Of a stretch of 59,191 bases of DNA, positions 1 through 7,903 are shown piece after piece. The number at the start of each line of letters is the position of its first letter. Within the stretch, counting starts at the first letter, position 1. The stretch covers positions 1 through 59,191 of the forward strand of contig JAAFJG010000025.1 in NCBI GenBank assembly GCA_013298075.1. The letters run 5' to 3'. The notes below the pieces were generated by a model that was not told where the DNA came from, ran no database searches, and was given only the letters and a program-made list of their open reading frames with translations. A program made the translations under genes and the position numbers. This DNA is from Cytophagales bacterium. Lineage in GTDB: Bacteria; Bacteroidota; Bacteroidia; Cytophagales; Microscillaceae.

Positions 1-70
1 TTTTTTCTGCTGTAAATTGATAAATCATAATAAAAATAGAATTTAAGTGTATAAAAATAAAAAAAACGCT

Positions 71-1318
71 TTATTCCGCCAATAAATTAATTTGTCCTGT
101 AGCAAACAATAATTGAATATAAGCCTGTTTTGTTTGCTGTAAAATTTCGTAATATTGTTGTTGTGTTTCTATCCAACTTCTTTGTGCCTCCAAAAAATCG
201 ATGATGGTTGTTCCGCCTCGCAAATATGCATATCTCACATTATCTAAAATAATTTGTGAAGTTTCTAATAATTTTTTAAACTTTTCGATGTTATTTTTTT
301 GCGTATTAAAAGCATATAAAGCATTTGTAATATCCGTTTTTATTTTACTTTGTGTAGCAATTAAAACCTGTTCTACTTGTATTTTTTCAACTTTTGAACG
401 ATTGATATTGCCTTGATTTCTATCAAAAACAGGTAATTGTATAGTCGCAAAAATGCCAAAATAAGGCACAGTATTTTGTGGATTCCAAACCAAACCTAAT
501 TCAGGTTTAGGAATTGAATTGGCATTTTGGAGTTTAATATTGGTTTCTGTGGTTTGTAAATTTGCTTTCAAAGCAACAATATCACTTCTATTTTCAATCG
601 CAAAATTGAGCAAAGAATCTAATTTTGCGTTGTTTTGAATACCAAAATTATCACTTTTATCAATTTCAATGCTGTCTTGTGTGCCTATTAAAAGTTTTAA
701 TTCTCTGATTTTATTCGTAATATTTTGTTTGATATTTTTTTGTTTCATTTCATATTGCATCACCAATAATTCAGTTCTCAATAGTTCAGTTTGTGTAATG
801 ACTTGATTTTTTAATCGTCTTTCATTGATTTTTAACAATGTATCAATATTGTTTTTTGCGATATTGATAATCTCTAATTGTTTTTCAAAAAACCACGCTT
901 CGAGCCATTTATTTGCCACGTCATAAAATACATTTCTTTCCGTTTCAGCATAATTTTTATTGGTTAAAATATTATTTTTTTCTGCTAATTCTATTTTATA
1001 TTTTCTTTGATTAGGTAATTGAAAAATCTTTGTAAATTGCCACCAAGTTTGTCTATTTTTATTTTGATAAAATCTTGTATCTTCTGCAAAATATTGGCTA
1101 TTCATCAGTTGTAAAATTTGTAAATTCAACGTAGGATTTGGTCTTAATTTTGACGTTATTATTTCACTCAAAGCCAAATCAAAATTTATTTTTTCTGCTT
1201 TTAAAAATAAATTATTTGTTTTAGAACTTTGTAATGATTTTTGTAAAGTATAAGTTTGAGATGATACATAATGGATAGAACCAAAAAATAAAATAGTAAG
1301 AATTATTCTGAAATACAT
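71..1318 (-). CDS. TolC/CusC-like outer-membrane efflux protein
   Basis: A 415-residue protein with a signal peptide (hydrophobic residues 4-20, ending SSQ) followed by long amphipathic helices rich in Asn, Gln and Lys. The length, paired helical hairpins and the segment PELGLVWNPQNTVPYFGIFATIQLPVF near residues 270-300 match outer-membrane factors of the TolC/CusC family, which form the outer-membrane channel of tripartite efflux pumps. In Bacteroidota these usually sit with CusA/CusB RND genes; any such partners would lie left of the window because the gene runs leftward and ends 70 bp from the edge. Substrate cannot be read from the sequence. The family call is firm; heavy-metal export is only inference from CusC resemblance. 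Confidence 0.85.
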   Translation of the reverse strand: MYFRIILTILFFGSIHYVSSQTYTLQKSLQSSKTNNLFLKAEKINFDLALSEIITSKLRPNPTLNLQILQLMNSQYFAEDTRFYQNKNRQTWWQFTKIFQLPNQRKYKIELAEKNNILTNKNYAETERNVFYDVANKWLEAWFFEKQLEIINIAKNNIDTLLKINERRLKNQVITQTELLRTELLVMQYEMKQKNIKQNITNKIRELKLLIGTQDSIEIDKSDNFGIQNNAKLDSLLNFAIENRSDIVALKANLQTTETNIKLQNANSIPKPELGLVWNPQNTVPYFGIFATIQLPVFDRNQGNINRSKVEKIQVEQVLIATQSKIKTDITNALYAFNTQKNNIEKFKKLLETSQIILDNVRYAYLRGGTTIIDFLEAQRSWIETQQQYYEILQQTKQAYIQLLFATGQINLLAE

Positions 1319-1701
1319 TTTAGGTATATTTTTAGTAAAAATAAAATAAAAAAGGCAAGTAATTAGTCAAAGTCTATCTAAATAAAAAAAAAATTCTTTC
1401 AATTATTGATGTTTTTGTAGTGCAAATTAAGATATTTTTTATTGAAAATACAAAGAAATAATCAAAAATGATTTTGATTTAAAAATAAAACAATCGACTA
1501 TTTTGACTTGTACTTTTATTTTTTTGGTTCTTCCGATTTTTTAGCACGTGGATAACGCTGATTGAGCGGATTTTTTTTAAAAAGTTCGTGGTATTTTTTA
1601 TTCATTTTTGTTTCCCATTTTAAAAAACTCTATTATAAAAATTATTCATTATAAAAAAAAGATTAGTCATTTTCATCACTAATCTTTTCTTAAAAAATAT
1701 C
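1319..1701. other. Gene-poor spacer
   Basis: A 383-bp stretch without a convincing gene. It holds a short repeat core at 1538-1558 that recurs inverted near 42440 and a terminator-like hairpin at 1657-1688. A 29-codon reverse-strand reading frame around 1510-1605 (starting MNKKYHELF) overlaps the repeat and is not supported as a gene. Confidence 0.6.
1651..1688 (-). terminator. Rho-independent terminator of the esterase gene
   Basis: Perfect 11-bp stem AAAAGATTAGT / ACTAATCTTTT with a 10-nt loop, 14 bp beyond the stop codon of the leftward esterase gene and followed on that strand by a run of Us (1651-1658). Confidence 0.75.
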
Positions 1702-2433
1702 TTAAAACTTCGTTTGCAACACATAAGGCAACATTGCTCGCCAAGTTTCCCAATCGTGTGGCATATCATATCCCCACAAATCGACTTCGTGTGGAATACC
1801 TTTGCTCGCTAAAATTTTACCAAAACGACGTGAAGCATCTGGCGCTTCATAATCACCTTGTCCACTCAAAATAAAAGTTTTATGGCGATTACGCAAAATA
1901 GACAACCAATATTCATCGTTCATATTTGCTAAATAATCTTCAGGTGAATTGAAATAGCAATTTTCGTCCCAATATCCATCTGTATAAGCCCCCAAACGAT
2001 ACACGCCACTCATAGCAATCACGCCCGAAATCAAATCAGGACGTTTAAAAAATAAATTGGCACTATGTAAAGCCCCAAAAGACGCTCCTGCTGTGATAAT
2101 TGGCACATCATTTCCACAATGATTGCGAATAAAAGGCAACACTTCTTGATATACATATTCATTGAATTGAGCATGTCTGATAGATTTGTCGGTTGGGTGC
2201 ATTTTATTATTTAACCAACTTTCAGAATTGATGCTATTGATAGAAAAAACTTTAAATTTTCCGCCATCAATTTGTTCTTTAATAGAATCAATCAAATGAA
2301 AACGTTCATATTCCAAATAATCGGCTGCTGCGGTTGGCAACAATAATAATGCTTGACCATAATGACCATAAACCGCAATTTCCATATCGCGATGCAATCG
2401 TGGACTCCACCACTGATGTATTTCTTTGTGCAT
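1702..2433 (-). CDS. Putative esterase, EstD/PF00756-like alpha/beta hydrolase
   Basis: A 243-residue cytoplasmic protein (no signal peptide) with a full alpha/beta-hydrolase triad: nucleophile Ser118 in GASFGA, Asp194 in GQGDYEAPD and His226 in YDMPHDW. The order and spacing, and the segment VIAMSGVYRLGAYTDGYWDENCYFNSPEDYL, are typical of the putative esterase family that includes S-formylglutathione hydrolase-like and antigen-85-like enzymes. The short length and lack of a lid suggest hydrolysis of small acyl esters, but the substrate is unknown. It stands alone, with its own terminator on the left and a repeat-filled spacer on the right. The fold and catalytic class are confident. Confidence 0.85.
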   Translation of the reverse strand: MHKEIHQWWSPRLHRDMEIAVYGHYGQALLLLPTAAADYLEYERFHLIDSIKEQIDGGKFKVFSINSINSESWLNNKMHPTDKSIRHAQFNEYVYQEVLPFIRNHCGNDVPIITAGASFGALHSANLFFKRPDLISGVIAMSGVYRLGAYTDGYWDENCYFNSPEDYLANMNDEYWLSILRNRHKTFILSGQGDYEAPDASRRFGKILASKGIPHEVDLWGYDMPHDWETWRAMLPYVLQTKF

Positions 2434-2620
2434 ATTTTCTAAAATTTTAAGAGTTTAATTTTTGACTTTTGAAGTTCAAATTTATTTTTTCTAAGAATAT
2501 AAAGGCAAATTTGGATAAAAAAAGTAGAAATACAAAAAAAATTACTTTTTATATTGATTTATTTCTAAAATTATTAAAAATAGCGTATTTTTGTGAAAGA
2601 ATATTGGAAAGAATAAATAA

Positions 2621-2840
2621 AAAAATTGGTTCATGGAAAATTATTGCGGAGCTAATTTTGGTCTATATATGAATATCTTTTTATTTTGAAAATATAGAAA
2701 AATATCCATTTGAGAAACATAAAAATTTCGGCTAAAGCCAAGAATTGAATTTTATATTAACCTCCAGATAAATCTGGAGGCAATTCAAAAAATACATTTC
2801 AAAAAAAAAAATCAGCACAAATTTCCTAAGAACCAAAAAA
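2621..2840 (-). repeat. MITE-like interspersed repeat, copy A
   Basis: A ~220-bp element with terminal inverted repeats related to GGTTCTTAGGAAATT, an internal perfect palindrome CCTCCAGATAAATCTGGAGG and a second small palindrome GGCTAAAGCC. It is the reverse complement of copies B (5311-5525) and C (52732-52942). Its right end abuts the stop codon of the STAS-like gene at 2841, so that gene's transcript reads into it. No transposase is encoded, so it would be mobilised in trans if at all. Confidence 0.75.
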
Positions 2841-3617
2841 TTAAAAACGGTCATCATCTTTTTTTCCAAATCTTAGCCAATTTGGCAACTCAAATTTTGG
2901 TAAAAATCTTTGTAACATTGGTTTTTTTTCGAATCCACCTTTTTTATCAAAATGAAATTTAAACTTAAAATTTGATTCTTTTTTACCGATTTGAATCGTT
3001 GTTTTGCTATCTTTTTTTTTGATTTTAAAATTTTCTTTTAATTTCTCTTTAAAGGTTTTTTTTTGTTTTTTATTGGAACGATTTTGATTTGATTTTTTTG
3101 GAAAAAAGTCGTCATCATCATCATCATCAAGATGATAATAATTATTTTTAGATGAATGAGTAGAATAATGGCTATTATTTTCTTCTTGTTCTTCTTCTTT
3201 GTTGATATTTTTTTCGAGCCAATCGGTTGCTTTTTGAATTGTATCAAAAAAATTTACATTGACTTTCCAACCTATCATTCTCAAAAAAGCATACATATAA
3301 GGCACAGAAAATTTTTCTATAAATTTCATCGGATGCACAACCGCAATATAAATTTTTGGTTCAATCAGTTTATCTAATTTTCTGACAAAATGATTCGTAA
3401 ACCAAAATCGCCAAGGGTCTGGCGTGCCTATCATATCTTTTGTATTCAATAATAAATTGCCACATTCTCTCGACTCAGCATCTTCCAAAATAGCGTTTAA
3501 AGCACCTTGATAGTGTGTTTTGCTTACTTTTCCAATCAGTTGTAAAACATAAAATTCGTTTTCTTCATTGAGTAAAGCAATCGTACTTCCGTTGCTTGTT
3601 TCGTAAATGCTTTCCAT
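2841..3617 (-). CDS. STAS/SpoIIAA-like domain protein with charged tail
   Basis: A 258-residue protein if started at the ATG at 3617; an upstream TTG adds four residues and is less likely. Residues ~1-140 look like the SpoIIAA-like (STAS) fold: alternating beta strands and helices, with FYVLQLIGKVSKTHYQ, GNLLLNTKDMIGTP and IYIAVVHPMKFIEKFS, ending in a helix that carries DTIQKATDWLEKN. Bacteroidota carry many such proteins of unknown ligand. The rest is low-complexity: a run of seven Asp encoded by a GAT/GAC microsatellite (about 3109-3128), then a Lys/Phe-rich tail ending in GRF-type basic residues. The tail is probably disordered and might bind nucleic acid or membrane, which is inference. 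The N-terminal fold call is moderately sure. Confidence 0.65.
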   Translation of the reverse strand: MESIYETSNGSTIALLNEENEFYVLQLIGKVSKTHYQGALNAILEDAESRECGNLLLNTKDMIGTPDPWRFWFTNHFVRKLDKLIEPKIYIAVVHPMKFIEKFSVPYMYAFLRMIGWKVNVNFFDTIQKATDWLEKNINKEEEQEENNSHYSTHSSKNNYYHLDDDDDDDFFPKKSNQNRSNKKQKKTFKEKLKENFKIKKKDSKTTIQIGKKESNFKFKFHFDKKGGFEKKPMLQRFLPKFELPNWLRFGKKDDDRF

Positions 3618-3700
3618 TTTATTGGGCAATTAAAATCATTTTGATTAAGGTTTATAACGTAAAAATATTTGTTTTAGTGTTTTGAAAGTTAGTTTTATTT

Positions 3701-4168
3701 TTATGAATTTAATCGCAATAAAAAATGATTATAACGCACAGAAAAGCCAATTTTTGTATATAAATTAATGGCTTTTTCATTATCGGGAGCGACTTCGAGT
3801 GCGTAGCCAATCGTTTTTTGGCGATAATTTTCATCTAAATAATCAAAAAATAATTTTCCAATGCCTTGATTTCTGTGCGATTCTATCACAAATAATTCAT
3901 CAATATTCAATAATAATCCGCCATATTCATTGTGCCAATAAAAAATTAAAATCGAATAACCAATAATTTTTTCTTGGTCATAAAAAAGATAAATTGTTCC
4001 CATATTTTTATTTTCATCTAAAAAATCAATCGTTTTTTGAATATTTTTAGGCGAAATAGTATGCAAAGAACTATCTTTTCGATACAATAAATCGACCATT
4101 TCAGTCAATTTTTGAGTTTGATATTGATTATTTTTATCAAAAGAAGTAATAATAAAATGATTTTTCAT
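3701..4168 (-). CDS. GNAT family N-acetyltransferase
   Basis: A 155-residue protein covering one complete GNAT domain. The acetyl-CoA pyrophosphate loop is visible as R99-N-Q-G-I-G104 in VIESHRNQGIGKLFFDYL, preceded by the beta4 strand GGLLLNIDELFV and followed by the motif B stretch IGYALEVAPDNEKAINLYTKIGF. It would transfer an acetyl group from acetyl-CoA to an amine; the acceptor cannot be deduced. It is transcribed leftward in the same direction as the STAS-like gene, 83 bp away, and diverges from the YheT-like gene across a 148-bp spacer. Confidence 0.88.
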   Translation of the reverse strand: MKNHFIITSFDKNNQYQTQKLTEMVDLLYRKDSSLHTISPKNIQKTIDFLDENKNMGTIYLFYDQEKIIGYSILIFYWHNEYGGLLLNIDELFVIESHRNQGIGKLFFDYLDENYRQKTIGYALEVAPDNEKAINLYTKIGFSVRYNHFLLRLNS

Positions 4169-4316
4169 ACGTTTTTTTTACAAAATTACTTTAATTTGAC
4201 AAAAAAACACTATTTTTTTTCTTATAATGCAATTATTAACAAAAATTTAATGTTATATAGTTGTAAATAAAATGTAATTTTATTTTTTTTGTATTGATTT
4301 TAAAAACTCTACGCAC

Positions 4317-5276
4317 ATGCCACTACTTTCTTCTAATTATCAAAAACAAAGTTATTACTTTAATTCACATATTGAAACCATTATTCCTGCGGTTTTTCGA
4401 GTTGTTTCAGGCGTAAATTATCAACGCAAAAGATTAGTTTTGGAAGATAATGATTTTTTAGATTTAGATTATTTAGAAGGAAATGATAAATTAGTGATTC
4501 TTTCGCATGGCTTAGAAGGCGATACGAAAAGAGGTTATATCAAAGGAATGGCAAAATATTTTCATCAAAAAGGTTATTCTGTGTTGGCTTGGAATCATAG
4601 AAGTTGCAGCGGAGAATTGAATAGTTTGCCGCGTTTTTATCATAGTGGAGCGTCAGAAGATTTGCGTTCTGTGGTGCAACATTGCGTCAATGAAAAAAAA
4701 TATTCGGCTATTTATTTGATAGGTTTTAGTTTGGGTGGCAATATGACTTTGAAATATTTGGGAGAAGAAGGCAAAAATATTCACCCTTTAATCAAAAAAT
4801 CGTGCGTTTTTTCTGTGCCAATTCATTTATCGAGTTGCTCAAAATCGTTATCAAAAAAATCAAATTGGATTTATAGCGATAAATTTAAACAAACATTATT
4901 CAAAAAAATCAAAGAAAAATCAAAGAAATTTCCTGACCATATCAATCCCGAACATCTTAAAAAAGTAAGAACTCTGTTCGATTTTGATAATTTTTATACT
5001 GCACCTTTGCATAATTTTAAAGATGCGGAAGATTATTATGAAAAATGTAGTAGTTTGCCTTGGATTGATAAAATTTCGATTCCGACTTTGATTGTCAATG
5101 CTTTGAATGACCCATTTTTAGGAGAGCCTTGTTTTCCATACGATTTAGCAGAAAAATTAGAAAATGTTTATTTTGAGTTTCCAACTACAGGCGGACATTG
5201 TGGATTTTCGAATGGCGAAAAGGGAATTTATTGGAGTGAAAGCAGAGCAGGAGAGTTTTTGGAAAGTGAAATTTAA
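4317..5276 (+). CDS. YheT-like alpha/beta hydrolase
   Basis: A 319-residue hydrolase of the YheT/EMB8 family. The catalytic triad is complete: Ser138 in GFSLGGN, Asp265 in NALNDPFLG and His294 in TTGGHCGFS. The oxyanion-side motif SHGLEGDTKRGYIKGMA (63-79) and NHRSCSGELN are family signatures. These proteins hydrolyse short-chain esters or lipids in bacteria and are related to eukaryotic ABHD1/3 lipases; the physiological substrate is unknown. It is a single-gene unit followed by repeat copy B and a terminator-like hairpin at 5588-5624. No signal peptide is seen. Confidence 0.88.
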   Translation: MPLLSSNYQKQSYYFNSHIETIIPAVFRVVSGVNYQRKRLVLEDNDFLDLDYLEGNDKLVILSHGLEGDTKRGYIKGMAKYFHQKGYSVLAWNHRSCSGELNSLPRFYHSGASEDLRSVVQHCVNEKKYSAIYLIGFSLGGNMTLKYLGEEGKNIHPLIKKSCVFSVPIHLSSCSKSLSKKSNWIYSDKFKQTLFKKIKEKSKKFPDHINPEHLKKVRTLFDFDNFYTAPLHNFKDAEDYYEKCSSLPWIDKISIPTLIVNALNDPFLGEPCFPYDLAEKLENVYFEFPTTGGHCGFSNGEKGIYWSESRAGEFLESEI

Positions 5277-5310
5277 TTTCTTTTTATTTTGATATTGACA
5301 TATAAATTTA

Positions 5311-5525
5311 AAAAAATGGTTATTGGGAAATTTGTGCGGACAATTAAAATGTATTTTTTGAATTGCCTCCAGATTTATCTGGAGGATAATATAAAATTCA
5401 ATTGTTGGCTTTAGCCGAAATTTTTATGTTTATTAAATGGACATTTTTCTATATTTTTTAAATAAAAGGCTTTTTATATATAAACCAAAATTAGCTCCGC
5501 AATAATTTCCTAAGAACCAAAAAAA
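5311..5525 (+). repeat. MITE-like interspersed repeat, copy B
   Basis: A ~215-bp copy of the same element as at 2621-2840 but in the opposite orientation, so copies A and B form long inverted repeats around the STAS-like, GNAT and YheT-like genes. The right terminal repeat (reads GGTTCTTAGGAAATTATTGC on the reverse strand, 5496-5524) is intact and the left one (5316-5340) is degenerate. The internal palindrome CCTCCAGATTTATCTGGAGG is perfect. Confidence 0.75.
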
Positions 5526-5587
5526 TAAAATAAAGTAAGATAAGGTAATCTTAAAAATTACTCAAATCTTGAAAATATTGGCAAAAA

Positions 5588-5706
5588 AAAAAGACTATTT
5601 TCAAAAAAAATAGTCTTTTTGTGCGTCAAAAAAAGCAACCAAAATATTGGTCAGAAGTGAATTACTTCTCGAAAATTATATAACTTTCGAGAAGTTAAAA
5701 ATCACT
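5588..5706. terminator. Two terminator-type hairpins between convergent genes
   Basis: The first hairpin (about 5588-5624, AAAAAGACTATTTT / AAAATAGTCTTTTT) can serve rightward transcription. The second (about 5655-5706, core ACTTCTCGAAA / TTTCGAGAAGT) lies just beyond the stop codon of the leftward membrane-protein gene. Together they separate the convergent YheT-like gene and the gene at 5712-6329. Confidence 0.65.
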
Positions 5707-5711
5707 TTTAT

Positions 5712-6329
5712 TTACGCATATACATTTTCTTTTGGTTTCAACATCAAAACCATAATAAATAATCCAACCACAGGCAAAAGGGTCATAATTCCACTCATTA
5801 GCCAAATTGTTCCCCAACCGCCAATCAAAAATTCGAACCAACGCATATATAAAACCAAAATCAAAGCATCTAAATATAAAGTTACTGCTCCCGCACAAAA
5901 TGGATTTTGCCATTTTTCTTCGTGAAATAATACAATGACCATCAAAACCGAAATCGCCATACCATATAAAAGTGCGTCTAATTGCGCATCACCCGAAAAC
6001 GAACCTGCTGGAACTGCCAACAAAAAACTATTTTTCAAAACAATCACATTGAAAGCAACAATCAACAACAAAACTAAGCCTTTCAAAGCACTCGAAGTAA
6101 AAACTTCTGCAAAACTCGAATCTATTGAACTTCTTTTTTTATTTGTTGTTGTATAGTTAGCATTAGATTTTATGTCTTGTTTTACGTGTTGTTTTTGCGT
6201 ATTTTTCGTTTCTTTTTCTGCTGAAAAATTTTGAGAATCCTCATTTTTTTCGGTTTCGGCAGTTTTTTTGGAAGTTCTTTTTTGTGAAGTTTTGCTTCCT
6301 GTACTTCTTTGTTGTTGTGGAGTAATCAT
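5712..6329 (-). CDS. Hypothetical membrane protein with disordered N-terminus
   Basis: A 205-residue protein I cannot assign to a family. Residues 1-65 are low-complexity and polar (Gln, Thr, Ser, Lys, Glu rich), predicted cytosolic and disordered. The rest has about four membrane segments: around ALKGLVLLLIVAFNVIVL, LLYGMAISVLMVIVLFH, LYLDALILVLYMRWFEFL and GIMTLLPVVGLFIMVLML. It ends with a short basic cytosolic tail. It is transcribed alone; upstream lies a 315-bp spacer with duplicated segments. No catalytic motif is visible. Confidence 0.7.
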   Translation of the reverse strand: MITPQQQRSTGSKTSQKRTSKKTAETEKNEDSQNFSAEKETKNTQKQHVKQDIKSNANYTTTNKKRSSIDSSFAEVFTSSALKGLVLLLIVAFNVIVLKNSFLLAVPAGSFSGDAQLDALLYGMAISVLMVIVLFHEEKWQNPFCAGAVTLYLDALILVLYMRWFEFLIGGWGTIWLMSGIMTLLPVVGLFIMVLMLKPKENVYA

Positions 6330-6644
6330 AAGTGATAATATTTTTATTTTTTAATTTATTTATTTTTATATTCAAAGTAATTTAATTCAATCAATCTTGA
6401 AAATCGTGGTATGTGGTTTATTTATTTTTTATATTCAAAAGTAATTTAATTGTATGTTTTTTTAGTTAAAAATTCTTAGAAATTAAATTAACAAATTCCT
6501 AAATTCTGAAAATCTTGAAAATCGTGGTATGTTGTTTGTCTTTAATTCTATTGCAAAGATACGACAATATTTTAAACAATACCAAATTTTTTTGTATAAA
6601 TTTTTAAACTTTTATTTATTTATTTGACAATTTATTGAAAATCA
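6330..6644. repeat. Spacer with imperfect direct repeats
   Basis: A 315-bp gene-free divergent region. Two imperfect repeats stand out: TTTATTTTTATATTCAAAGT (from about 6358) recurs around 6424, and CTTGAAAATCGTGGTATGT (from about 6395) recurs around 6509. They look like a tandem duplication of a ~60-115-bp upstream segment of one of the flanking genes, possibly its promoter region. Confidence 0.55.
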
Positions 6645-7775
6645 ATGAAATATTTTTTTGTAACTTATGCTTTTCGTAATCTTTTGAGGAATAAAGTCAA
6701 ATCTTTGTTGATGATTTTCACTTTATTTTTGATATTATTTTTAACTATTGTTATAAAATCGTACCAAAAAGGAACAGAAAATATTTTTTTGAATGATTTA
6801 ATATTAACCAATATAAGCAAAAAACAAATTATCACTAAAAATGAAAACGAGCATTTTTTTTCTTCTCAACTTATCAAACATCTCGAAGGCTCGGCTCGTT
6901 TTGAAAATATTATTTTAGTCAAAAAAACTTCTCAGTCATCTTCTAAAACATTCCCTAAAATCATTTTATTGCGTGGAATAGATATTGACAAAGAAAAAAA
7001 AATCATTGATTTTGAAAAATATATCACCCAAAAAATCAATCTAAATTCAGAAAATAGTATTTACATTGGTCAAAAAAATGCAGAAAAAAATGGTTATTTT
7101 TTAGGTGATACGCTTATTTTTGAACATAAATTGATACAAAAAAAAGTTATTATTAAAGGTTTATTTCATACTCCTAATCCTTTTCTAAACGAAAAAATTA
7201 TTATTTCGAGTTTATCATTTGCCCAAAATTTATTTTCTTGTGCAGATTGTTTGTCGAGTTTTCAATTATTTGACCATAAAAATATATCTATCAATCATTC
7301 GCTCAAAATTCAAACTTGGCAAGAATCAATGCCTGACATCGCTCAAATGCTTTCTGCGGATAGTTTGGTTTGGGATATTTTATTATTTGTGTTGTATATT
7401 TTAGTGGCATTGAGTTTTTTGGGTATGATGAATTTACAAATTATTTCTCGAAAAAATGAATTATTAAATTTATATTATTTAGGCGTTCTGAAATATCAAA
7501 TTATCATTTTTCTTTGTTTGGAATGTATTTTTTACTTTGTCATAGGTTTATTTTTTGCTGCGATTTGTGTGTATCCTTTGTTGTTTTATTGGCAAAAAAA
7601 TCCGATAGAATTGACAGGAATTATTGCTGAAAGTTTAAAAAATATTGGCTTAAAACCCATTTTATCTGTGAAAATTGAACCAAGTATTTTTATAGAACCT
7701 ATCAAAACAATGTTTTATTTTTTAGTTTTTCAAAGTTTTTTAATTGGTTATCAGGTTCGAAATATGATAAAGTAA
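6645..7775 (+). CDS. FtsX/MacB-type ABC transporter permease
   Basis: A 376-residue protein with the FtsX-permease layout: one membrane helix near residues 20-40 (SLLMIFTLFLILFLTIVI), a ~200-residue extracytoplasmic domain, then three helices (about 243-263, 282-312, 352-372). The N-terminal YAFRNLLRNKVKSLLM is the usual start of MacB/LolCE-type permeases. These work with an MJ0796-like ATPase in lipoprotein release, efflux or envelope signalling. No ATPase gene lies beside it, so it is an orphan here, and it is more diverged and shorter in the periplasmic domain than MacB. The fold is confident; the role is unknown. Confidence 0.75.
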   Translation: MKYFFVTYAFRNLLRNKVKSLLMIFTLFLILFLTIVIKSYQKGTENIFLNDLILTNISKKQIITKNENEHFFSSQLIKHLEGSARFENIILVKKTSQSSSKTFPKIILLRGIDIDKEKKIIDFEKYITQKINLNSENSIYIGQKNAEKNGYFLGDTLIFEHKLIQKKVIIKGLFHTPNPFLNEKIIISSLSFAQNLFSCADCLSSFQLFDHKNISINHSLKIQTWQESMPDIAQMLSADSLVWDILLFVLYILVALSFLGMMNLQIISRKNELLNLYYLGVLKYQIIIFLCLECIFYFVIGLFFAAICVYPLLFYWQKNPIELTGIIAESLKNIGLKPILSVKIEPSIFIEPIKTMFYFLVFQSFLIGYQVRNMIK

Positions 7776-7903
7776 GCAAAAAAAATATTTAAGATTTGAT
7801 TAAAATTTCTTTTTTTTGAAAATTATTTGGAAAAACGACATTTTAGAACTTATTTTGCTGTTCGTTTTTATTCTATCCACATAAAAATTAACTTCATAAT
7901 ACT

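Noticed and set aside
1510-1605. 29-codon reverse frame with MNKKYHELFKKNP
   Set aside because: Very short, and its second half coincides with an interspersed repeat core also present near 42440.
2469-2672. 67-codon frame on the + strand (MKFKFIFSKN...)
   Set aside because: It overlaps the left end of repeat copy A, is Lys/Ile-rich as expected for random AT-rich DNA and has no conserved features.
3109-3128. GAT/GAC microsatellite as a phase-variable switch
   Set aside because: The unit is 3 bp, so changes keep the frame and alter only the number of Asp residues.
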